64,000 nt of DNA, taken from contig NZ_CP013362.1 in the NCBI RefSeq assembly GCF_001718315.1, positions 1,798,001-1,862,000 on the forward strand, given 5' to 3'. The translations under genes and the position numbers were made by a program. Below are positions 56,191-64,000 of the stretch, in pieces. Within the stretch, counting starts at the first letter, position 1. Each line of letters begins with the position of its first letter. Below the pieces are notes generated by a model. That model did not search any database. It was not told where the DNA came from and saw only the letters and a list, made by a program, of their open reading frames with translations. This DNA comes from Burkholderia diffusa (GTDB taxonomy: Bacteria > Pseudomonadota > Gammaproteobacteria > Burkholderiales > Burkholderiaceae).

Positions 56191-56406
56191 ATGAAGCTAA
56201 ATAATCGGGTCCGGTTCGGACAAAACGAGCGCTATTCTACTCGCGCCCCCCTGAAAAACCGTCCTGCCCTGTTGCCGTGAAGCCACGTGATCCACGCTGC
56301 GCATGCAATCCTGCACAAGCTGTGGCAGGGCTGCCATCATAGCCGGGGCCGGGCCGTCTGCCTACAGCGAAGACCAATTGTGGTGCGCACCGGCCCGGCG
56401 CCGCAA

Positions 56407-56434
56407 TGAAAAACGGCGCCGCAAGCGGCGCCGT
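56407..56434 (-). terminator. Intrinsic terminator of the purA-phosphoribosyltransferase unit
   Basis: ACGGCGCCGC/GCGGCGCCGT is a 10-base stem with a two-base core loop; the A-run at 56409-56413 gives the U-tract on the minus strand. It lies 30 bases after the phosphoribosyltransferase stop. The rest of 56191-56463 holds only the kup promoter region. Confidence 0.85.
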
Positions 56435-56463
56435 ACAAGGCTTTCCTTCGATCGGCCGATCGC

Positions 56464-57060
56464 TTATGCGCCCGAGCCGTCGCGCTGCGCGCGACCGCGC
56501 TTGATCCACGCCTCGAGATTGTGCGGGCGAACGGTGTCCCACTCTTCGAACGGCTGATGAATCCACGGATTCGTCGGCAGATACTGCGTGTGATAGTCGG
56601 GCTTGACCTTGGAGCAACCCTTGTACCAGAGCACCGCCGAGCGCACGGCCTTGACCGCCGGATAACGCTCCTTCAGGTGCTCCTGCACGCGCGCGAGCGT
56701 GACGCCCGAATCGACGAGATCGTCGACCAGCAGCACGTTGCCCTCGAGGTTGCCACGCGTCATCGTGATGTACTGCGCGATGTCGAGCTCGCCCTGCTCG
56801 GTACCGGCCGCTTCGCGATACGAACTCGTCGCGAGGATCGCGAGCGGGACATCATAGATGCGCGAGAGTTGATCGCCGACGCGCAGACCGCCGCGCGCGA
56901 GGCACAGGATCTGGTCGAACTTCCAGCCCGATGCATGCACCTGGAGCGCGAGCAGCTCGATCAGACGATGGTATTCGTCCCAACCCACCCACAGGTTCTT
57001 GTCGTCGTTGCGCGGATCGGTCATCAAGTCTGCCGCCGTCATCGTGATTTGCTGCGTCAT
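56464..57060 (-). CDS. Purine-type phosphoribosyltransferase family protein
   Basis: 198-residue type I phosphoribosyltransferase. The PRPP-binding loop VLLVDDLVDSGVTLA is clear near residue 113. The segment FDQILCLARGGLRVGDQLSRIY resembles xanthine/hypoxanthine transferases. It starts 8 bases after the purA stop and is surely cotranscribed, which supports a purine salvage role. The exact base used is uncertain. Confidence 0.85.
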   Translation of the reverse strand: MTQQITMTAADLMTDPRNDDKNLWVGWDEYHRLIELLALQVHASGWKFDQILCLARGGLRVGDQLSRIYDVPLAILATSSYREAAGTEQGELDIAQYITMTRGNLEGNVLLVDDLVDSGVTLARVQEHLKERYPAVKAVRSAVLWYKGCSKVKPDYHTQYLPTNPWIHQPFEEWDTVRPHNLEAWIKRGRAQRDGSGA

Positions 57061-57068
57061 GCTGAGAA

Positions 57069-58424
<1,356 letters not shown>

Positions 58425-58528
58425 TTAGCTGGTTAAAAATGTATTCTACCTATGTTCGCGGGCGATTCCGAATTTTTCCGTTTCGCTTCAACGATGTGCA
58501 CGTCGAACGACGGCCCGCGAACGCCTGT

Positions 58529-59677
58529 TTAGCGGGGTTCGACCACCCATGCGCCGTTACGCTCGACGAGCGAACGGTCGCAGGCGAACTCATCAAGCAC
58601 ATGGTCGTGCCCCGGCAACGCCTGGATCACGACCTCGCCCGCGTCGCGCAGCGCCGCGACGGCCGCGCTCAGCGCGTCGTCCTGTGCCCACGGCGCGAGA
58701 ATCGCGGCACCGCGCGCCTCGATCGGCGAAACCCGCGCGAGCTCGCGCAGGTCGAGCGAGAAGCCCGTCGCCGGGCGGGCGCGACCGTACGCCTGCCCGA
58801 CGTGGTCGTAACGGCCGCCGCGCGCGATCGCGTTCGGCACGCCGTCGATGTACGCCGTAAACATCGCTCCGCTGTGGTACGCGTAGCCACGCAGGTCGGC
58901 GAGGTCGATCGCCACCTCGACGCCCTTCGCCCGCGCCGCGAGCTGGGCGAGATCGTCGAGCGCGCGTGTGATCTCCGGCAGCACCGGCAGGCGTGCACGC
59001 GCCTCGTCGAGCACGCCCGCGTCGCCGTACAGATGCGGCAGCGCACGCAGCGCAGCACGCGTATCGGCGCCGAGATCGTCAGTGAGTTCGTTCAGCAGCG
59101 GCACGTCCTTGCCCGACAGCGCATCGTACAACGCCTCGCCGCGCTCGGCGGCCTGCGCGTCGCGTGCGAGCAGCGCCGCGAGCACGCCCGCGTGGCAAAG
59201 ATCCAGACGGATCCGCGACAACCCCGCGAGGTGCAGTGCATCGAGCATCAACTGCTGGATCTCGAGATCGGCTTCCAGCCCGGCATGCCCGTAGATTTCG
59301 GCACCGATCTGGATCTGTTCGCGCGTCGCATGCAGGCCGCGCGGACGCGTATGCATCACGTGGCCCGCATAGCAAAGGCGCGTCACGCCCTGGCGGTTCA
59401 GCAGGTGCGCGTCGATGCGCGCGACCTGCGGCGTGATGTCCGCGCGCAGGCCGAGCGTGCGACCCGACAACTGATCGACCAGCTTGAAGGTGCGCAGGCG
59501 CAGGTCGGCGCCGCCGGTCGTCAGCAGCGACTCGAGATATTCGAGCAGCGGCGGCATCACCATTTCGTAGCCGTACGAACGGAAGCGATCGAGCAGCCTG
59601 CGCCGCAGCTCCTCGATCTTGCGCGCTTCCGACGGCAATACGTCGGCGATATTCTCGGGAAGTAACCAGGTCGACAT
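58529..59677 (-). CDS. hisZ: ATP phosphoribosyltransferase regulatory subunit HisZ
   Basis: 382-residue histidyl-tRNA-synthetase-like protein without aminoacylation activity that activates short-form HisG in histidine synthesis. The class II synthetase features [18 protein letters not shown] and [15 protein letters not shown] are present, while length and C-terminus match HisZ. The start Met in [15 protein letters not shown] is standard for Burkholderia-type HisZ. HisG is not in this window. Confidence 0.93.
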   Translation of the reverse strand: MSTWLLPENIADVLPSEARKIEELRRRLLDRFRSYGYEMVMPPLLEYLESLLTTGGADLRLRTFKLVDQLSGRTLGLRADITPQVARIDAHLLNRQGVTRLCYAGHVMHTRPRGLHATREQIQIGAEIYGHAGLEADLEIQQLMLDALHLAGLSRIRLDLCHAGVLAALLARDAQAAERGEALYDALSGKDVPLLNELTDDLGADTRAALRALPHLYGDAGVLDEARARLPVLPEITRALDDLAQLAARAKGVEVAIDLADLRGYAYHSGAMFTAYIDGVPNAIARGGRYDHVGQAYGRARPATGFSLDLRELARVSPIEARGAAILAPWAQDDALSAAVAALRDAGEVVIQALPGHDHVLDEFACDRSLVERNGAWVVEPR

Positions 59678-59792
59678 CGGTACGGTCCTACGACGGGAAA
59701 CAGGGCGCGACACGCGCGCCGCGAGATGAATCGGAAATCGGAAAATCGGGGCGGAACGAACGGCAGGTGCGCCGTCAGGATCAGGTCTCCGG

Positions 59793-59984
59793 TCAGGTGG
59801 CGAGCAGCAGCAGGACGAGCCCGAGCGCCATCACGATGAGCCCGCCGATCCGGATATGATGCGGCGGCCGCTCCGCTATTCTACGAAACGTGTCGCGCCA
59901 GGCGACGGGAAACACGAAGGGGAACGCCCCCTCGATGATCAGCATCAGTGCTACCGCGAGCAACAACGAGCCAGCCAGATCCAT
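59793..59984 (-). CDS. DUF2065 family small membrane protein
   Basis: 63 residues with two hydrophobic helices ([20 protein letters not shown] and [19 protein letters not shown]) joined by [15 protein letters not shown]. The conserved EG and PFVFP match DUF2065 (YjeT-like), usually found beside hflC. It lies 36 bases after hflC. Function unknown. Confidence 0.88.
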   Translation of the reverse strand: MDLAGSLLLAVALMLIIEGAFPFVFPVAWRDTFRRIAERPPHHIRIGGLIVMALGLVLLLLAT

Positions 59985-60020
59985 GCGAGCGACGGCGCCG
60001 CTCGACGCGGCGCCCCAAGG

Positions 60021-60920
60021 TCAGTGTTTGCGGGGAGCAGGTGCCGCCGGTGCGGCACCGCCCGTCGGGCTGCGCATGAAACGGAAAAACTCGCTGTCGG
60101 GGTCGACGACGATGATGTCGTTGCGCTTGAAGGTATTCCGGTAAGCCTGCAGGCTCGCGTAAAACTGGTAAAACTGCGGATCGCGGCCGAATGCATCGGC
60201 GGCGATCGATGCGGCCTTCGCGTCGCCCTCGCCCTTGATCGTCTGCGCGGACTTGTACGCATTAGCGAGCACCGCCTGCTGTTCGCGTTCGGCGTCGGCC
60301 TTGATCTGCTCGACATCGGCGGCGCCATCCGCGCGCACCTGTGCGGCCTGGTCGCGCAGCGCGGCAATCATCCGCTGATAGACGGCATCCGTCTGCGCAG
60401 CCGGCAAGTCCACACGCGTCAACTGCACGTCGACCACATCGACGCCGAAGTCCGATGCCTTCGCGCGCACCGCCTCGCGCACCGCATTGGCAATGTCGCG
60501 CTGGCCGCCGAGCGCGTCGTCGAGCGCGCGCTTGCCGAACGCATCGCCGAGTGCGCTCTTCAGCGCGCCGGCCAGACGCTCGGTCGCAGCCGCCGGGTCG
60601 TCGCCCGTCGCCGTGAAATATTTCATCGGATTGCTGATCCGGTACTTGACCACATACGCGACAAGCAGGTCGTGCTTGTCTTCGGTCACCAGTTGCAGCG
60701 GATCCGACGACTCGAGCGATTGCAGGCGCGTGTCGATCAGCGTCGCGGTCTGCAGCGGCGGTGGCAACTTGAAATGGATGCCGGGGCCCGCGAGTTCTAG
60801 TTGCTCGCCGTTGCGGCCCGACAGCACGGCCGTGTGGCGCGGGTCGACGGTCAGGACGGTCGACGACGCCGCGAAGGCAGCAATCACGATTGCGACGACG
60901 AGCGCAATGATTCGGTTCAT
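60021..60920 (-). CDS. hflC: FtsH-modulating membrane protease subunit HflC
   Basis: 299-residue stomatin/prohibitin (SPFH) protein with one N-terminal membrane helix (RIIALVVAIVIAAFAASSTV). The periplasmic SPFH domain follows (LELAGPGIHFKLPPPLQTATLIDTRLQ in pieces), then a helical part (QVRADGAADVEQIKADAEREQQ). It forms the HflKC complex around FtsH and tunes membrane proteolysis. 15 bases separate it from hflK. Confidence 0.94.
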   Translation of the reverse strand: MNRIIALVVAIVIAAFAASSTVLTVDPRHTAVLSGRNGEQLELAGPGIHFKLPPPLQTATLIDTRLQSLESSDPLQLVTEDKHDLLVAYVVKYRISNPMKYFTATGDDPAAATERLAGALKSALGDAFGKRALDDALGGQRDIANAVREAVRAKASDFGVDVVDVQLTRVDLPAAQTDAVYQRMIAALRDQAAQVRADGAADVEQIKADAEREQQAVLANAYKSAQTIKGEGDAKAASIAADAFGRDPQFYQFYASLQAYRNTFKRNDIIVVDPDSEFFRFMRSPTGGAAPAAPAPRKH

Positions 60921-60935
60921 GTTCTGCGCTCTCCG

Positions 60936-62285
60936 TTACTTCGTATCGTCTTCACGCGAACGACTGCGGAACGCTTCGCGCGACCGCAGCACGTCGCTGC
61001 CCGGCGCAGGCGCCGCCGCGGCCGAAGCCGCGCTCGCGGGTGCGCTCGACGCCGCGATTGCCGGGGCCGACGCCGCGTCGGGCGCGGATGCACCCGCAGG
61101 CGTCGCGGCGTTCGCAGCGTTTTGTCGCCCCTGCTCGACGAGCTTGTCGAGCGGCAGATACACGACGCTGTTGCCGCCCTTGTTGCCGACGAACACCTTC
61201 GTCGCGTTCGAATAGATTTCCTGCATCGTCTCGAGGTACATCCGCTCCCGGATCACCGCGGGCGCCTTCGAATACTGTGCATAGACCTGCTTGAACCGGT
61301 CGGCGTCGCCTTCCGCTTCCGTGACCACGCGATCGGCATACGCCTTCGCTTCGTCGGCGAGTCTCGCGGCGTCGCCCTGCGCCTTCGGCAACAGGTCGTT
61401 CGCATAGGCCTGCGCGGCACGCTTCGCAGCCTCGCGATCTTCGCGCGCCTTCGCGACTTCGGCGTACGCGGCCTGCGTCTGCTCGGGCGCCGCGACGCTC
61501 TGCATCGTGACGGCCGTGATCTCGAGGCCCGACTGGTAGCGATCGAGATCGCGCTGGATCGCGGCGGACAATTGCGCGCGCAGCGCGTCGCGATCCTGGT
61601 TCAGCATGTCGGCCGCGCTGCGCGTGCCGACGATCGCGCGCACCGCGGCCTGGGCGGCCTGCGACACGCTGCGCTCCGGATCGACGCTGCGGAACAGGTA
61701 GTCGGTTGCCGAACGAATCCGGTACTGCACGATGAAACGCACGTCGACGATGTCGGCGTCGCGCGTCAGCATCGCCGCTTCCTTCACGTTCGCGAGACGC
61801 ACGACGTTGTTGCGGCCGATCTCGATCGACCGGACCTGCGATGTGTCGACAATCTCGTGCGACGCAAACGGATACGGTGCGCGCCAGTGCACGCCTTGGC
61901 CAACCGTGCCGGACAGCTTGCCGAACTGCAGCACCACGCCCGTCTGGCCATCCTGCACGACGAACAGCCCGCTGCCCGCGTAGACCGCGACCAGCACGCC
62001 GATCACAATGCCGACGCCGACGCGCGCGGCCCGGCCATTGTCGGGCCGGAAGCCGTTGCCGCCCTTGCCGCCGAACAGGCCGCTCAGACGCCGGTTGAAG
62101 TTGCGCCACATCTCGTCGAGATCGGGCGGACCGTCACCGTCGCCACCGGGCGGACGCTTCGATTCGTTCGCACGCGTACGGGATCCGTCGTTGCCCTTGC
62201 CGTCGCCGCGTCCCCAGCGGGGATCGTTGATCGACAGCAAGGCGCGCATCCGCCGCCAGGTACTCCGCTCGTTGTATTCGTTCAC
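60936..62285 (-). CDS. hflK: FtsH-modulating membrane protease subunit HflK
   Basis: 449-residue partner of HflC. The first 90 residues are a Gly/Arg/Pro-rich cytoplasmic part (GGDGDGPPDLDEMWRNFNRRLSGLFGGKGG in pieces). One membrane helix follows (VGVGIVIGVLVAVYAGSGL), then the SPFH domain and helices. An Ala/Ser/Pro-rich tail ends it. A GTG start is used; an in-frame ATG twelve codons later is possible. Confidence 0.93.
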   Translation of the reverse strand: MNEYNERSTWRRMRALLSINDPRWGRGDGKGNDGSRTRANESKRPPGGDGDGPPDLDEMWRNFNRRLSGLFGGKGGNGFRPDNGRAARVGVGIVIGVLVAVYAGSGLFVVQDGQTGVVLQFGKLSGTVGQGVHWRAPYPFASHEIVDTSQVRSIEIGRNNVVRLANVKEAAMLTRDADIVDVRFIVQYRIRSATDYLFRSVDPERSVSQAAQAAVRAIVGTRSAADMLNQDRDALRAQLSAAIQRDLDRYQSGLEITAVTMQSVAAPEQTQAAYAEVAKAREDREAAKRAAQAYANDLLPKAQGDAARLADEAKAYADRVVTEAEGDADRFKQVYAQYSKAPAVIRERMYLETMQEIYSNATKVFVGNKGGNSVVYLPLDKLVEQGRQNAANAATPAGASAPDAASAPAIAASSAPASAASAAAAPAPGSDVLRSREAFRSRSREDDTK

Positions 62286-62332
62286 CAGAGTTTGTTCACC
62301 AGATTAGACGCCGGCGAACCGGCCGGGACCGG

Positions 62333-63523
62333 TTAGCGCCCGTGTTCGGAAATCGTGTGGTCTTCGTGTGGTTCAGCGGGTGCGCCGTCGAGCGCGCCGT
62401 TGGATAACGTCGCGCCGGAAAGGTGTTCCGCGGAGGCGATCTCGGCGATGGCGGCACGCAACGTATCCAGACCCTGACCGGTGCGTGCGCTCAAAAAGAC
62501 GCGCGAAATATTACCATACTCGTCCCGCTCGACCGCGTCGCCGCGGGCCGCCAGCTCGGGCACCGCGTCGATCTTGTTGAACACCAGCACCTGCCGGATC
62601 GTGTCCGCACCGATCTCGTGCAGCACGCCGTTCACCTGCTCGATCTGCTCGAGCCGCACCGCGCTCGACGCGTCGACGACGTGCAGCAGCAGATCCGCGT
62701 GGATCGTTTCCTCGAGGGTCGCGCGGAACGCGGCAACCAGCTGGTGAGGCAGTTCGCGAATGAACCCGACCGTATCGGACACGACGATCTGGCCCGCCTC
62801 ATCGCCAAGGTACACGCGCCGCGACGTCGTATCGAGCGTGGCGAACAGCTGGTCGGCCGCATAGGCCTGCGCTTTCGTCAGCGCGTTGAACAGCGTCGAC
62901 TTGCCCGCGTTCGTATAGCCGACCAGCGACACCGACATCGTGCCGCTGCGCGCGCGCTGGCGACGCTGCGTGCTGTGCTGCCGGCGCAACCGGTCGAGCC
63001 GCGACTTCAGCATCTTGATGCGCTCGCCGATCAGCCGGCGGTCGGTTTCGAGCTGCGTTTCACCGGGGCCGCGCAGGCCGATACCACCCTTTTGCCGCTC
63101 CAGGTGGGTCCACGCGCGAATCAGGCGGGTCGACAGGTATTGCAGCTGCGCGAGCTCCACCTGCAGCTTGCCTTCGTGACTGCGGGCACGCTGCGCGAAG
63201 ATATCGAGGATGAGACTCGTTCGATCGACCACCCGCCTGTTAAGCGCCTGTTCCAGATTGCGTTGCTGTGCCGGCGCGAGGGCGTGGTTGAAGATGACGA
63301 TTTCGACGTTGTGCGCGTCGCACGCAAGCCGCAATTCATCGGCTTTGCCGCTGCCGATGAACATCTTGGCATCGGGACTGGCGCGACGACCCGTGAGGGT
63401 GACGGCGGGACGGGCCCCCGCACTGGAGGCGAGAAGACTGAGTTCTTCGAGACTGGCTTCGAAATCGGTCTTGCCGAAGTCGATGCCGACGAGCGCTGCG
63501 TTGATCAAATTATCGGGTGTCAA
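62333..63523 (-). CDS. hflX: GTPase HflX
   Basis: 396-residue ribosome-associated GTPase that splits stalled ribosomes. The N-terminal HflX domain has the glycine-rich GIGLRGPGETQLETDRR. The G domain has G1 GYTNAGKST, G3 DTVGF and G4 NKID. Start: TTG giving MTPDNLINAALVGIDFGKTD, with a weak ribosome-binding site, so the true start may lie a few codons inside. It follows hfq by 57 bases. Confidence 0.93.
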   Translation of the reverse strand: MTPDNLINAALVGIDFGKTDFEASLEELSLLASSAGARPAVTLTGRRASPDAKMFIGSGKADELRLACDAHNVEIVIFNHALAPAQQRNLEQALNRRVVDRTSLILDIFAQRARSHEGKLQVELAQLQYLSTRLIRAWTHLERQKGGIGLRGPGETQLETDRRLIGERIKMLKSRLDRLRRQHSTQRRQRARSGTMSVSLVGYTNAGKSTLFNALTKAQAYAADQLFATLDTTSRRVYLGDEAGQIVVSDTVGFIRELPHQLVAAFRATLEETIHADLLLHVVDASSAVRLEQIEQVNGVLHEIGADTIRQVLVFNKIDAVPELAARGDAVERDEYGNISRVFLSARTGQGLDTLRAAIAEIASAEHLSGATLSNGALDGAPAEPHEDHTISEHGR

Positions 63524-63580
63524 GATAAGGCGGCTGGCATCGGTCGCTCGCGGCGACCGGACGCCGGCCGCTGCGATGGG

Positions 63581-63820
63581 TTAGGACGAGGCTTCCGCGT
63601 CCGGGTGGAAATTCACCGGGCGCGCCGGCACGACCGTCGAGATGGCGTGCTTGTAGACCATCTGGGTCACCGTATTACGGAGCAACACGACGTACTGGTC
63701 GAACGATTCAATGTTCCCTTGCAGCTTGATGCCGTTGACGAGATAGATCGAAACGGGAACGTGCTCTTTGCGCAGTGCGTTCAAAAACGGGTCTTGTAAC
63801 AATTGCCCTTTGTTGCTCAT
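63581..63820 (-). CDS. hfq: RNA chaperone Hfq
   Basis: 79-residue Sm-like hexameric protein that pairs small RNAs with mRNAs. The Sm1 motif ([20 protein letters not shown] in part) and Sm2 motif ([11 protein letters not shown]) are present. The C-terminal tail is short ([14 protein letters not shown]). The start is the Met in [13 protein letters not shown]; an upstream in-frame Met is less likely. Confidence 0.97.
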
Positions 63821-63961
63821 GGCGTACTCCATCTTTTTTTGCAGGTTGATCTGGATTGGCGACGAAGAAAAAGAGATCCGGCGCCAATCGCTACACTATA
63901 GCTGATTTTGCATGCCCCGCCCGGGCATAGGCCATGCGGCCTATCCCTTGCAGGACCTGCT
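63821..63961 (-). promoter_or_regulatory. hfq upstream region and der downstream hairpin
   Basis: ATAGGCC-atgc-GGCCTAT at 63927-63944 is a perfect hairpin directly after der without a U-run. Downstream on the minus strand TATAGT (complement of 63893-63898) is a fair -10 element for hfq, about 75 bases before its start, and a U-rich leader (63832-63838) precedes the start codon. Confidence 0.5.
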
Positions 63962-64000
63962 TCAGCCCTTGTCCGCGTACGGGTTGTTCGACGAACGGAA
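63962..64000 (-). CDS. der: GTPase Der (EngA), last 12 residues
   Basis: Only the end of the gene is in the window. The translated end FRSSNNPYADKG followed by TGA matches the C-terminus I expect for Der of Burkholderia, and der is the normal gene upstream of hfq in this group. Der is a double-GTPase ribosome-assembly factor. Confidence 0.8.
   Translation of the reverse strand, partial: FRSSNNPYADKG

Overview
The window is GC-rich, densely coded bacterial chromosome. It looks like Burkholderia, most likely the Burkholderia cepacia complex and its primary chromosome. The grounds are family resemblance of the proteins, the class I PHA order phaC-phaA-phaB-phaR, and the order der-hfq-hflX-hflK-hflC-(DUF2065)-hisZ-purA. 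I recognise about 56 genes, including a partial gene at each edge. I see no tRNA, rRNA, insertion sequence, prophage or CRISPR array, so this reads as core chromosome with a few accessory-looking genes.

Layout. 1-6.5 kb: an RND efflux operon (adaptor, pump, outer-membrane factor) followed by a MerR-type regulator with two TipAS-like domains. 6.6-11.7 kb: a sulfide/persulfide detoxification module. A FisR-type sigma-54 activator is divergent from a persulfide dioxygenase, a sulfurtransferase-SQR fusion and a TauE/SafE exporter. A good -24/-12 promoter and a cluster of CTGCCA half-sites lie between them. 11.8-13.4 kb: a secreted DUF3472-like/ricin-lectin protein. 13.5-17.6 kb: the potFGHI putrescine importer. 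17.9-24.6 kb: small genes, ompW, a nitronate-monooxygenase-like flavoprotein, an aldehyde dehydrogenase, an Lrp regulator divergent from a zinc alcohol dehydrogenase, and a DUF2501 protein. 24.8-30.5 kb: a YbiT-type ABC-F protein, AsmA, and FetA/FetB. 30.5-34.1 kb: a PliI-like lysozyme inhibitor, an unrecognised exported protein, and a zinc-type oxidoreductase divergent from a LysR regulator across a perfect palindrome. 34.3-39.9 kb: serB, metC, an exported protein, kdgK, rimO and a small orphan. 40.2-45.0 kb: the PHA locus. 45.3-51.7 kb: pgeF, rluD, bamD, a DinG-family helicase, a YdcH-like protein and an exported coiled-coil protein. 51.8-64 kb: tex, kup, then the minus-strand housekeeping run der, hfq, hflX, hflK, hflC, DUF2065, hisZ, purA and a phosphoribosyltransferase.

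How the genes work together. In the sulfur module, SQR would oxidise sulfide to persulfide, PDO would oxidise persulfide to sulfite, the fused sulfurtransferase domain could move sulfane sulfur, and TauE/SafE could export sulfite or thiosulfate. FisR would sense sulfane sulfur through a C-x10-C-x6-C cysteine set. The PHA genes make and regulate polyhydroxybutyrate from acetyl-CoA. HflK/HflC form the FtsH-modulating membrane complex and sit with the RNA chaperone Hfq.

I did not find a clearly undescribed multi-gene system. The items most worth a second look are the cis-regulatory architecture and domain fusion of the sulfur module, the secreted lectin protein, the two exported proteins at 30.5-31.8 kb, the CX8C coiled-coil exported protein, and several strong unexplained palindromes. 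Start codons were chosen by ribosome-binding-site fit, and many could shift by a few codons. All family names come from recognition of motifs, not from a database search.
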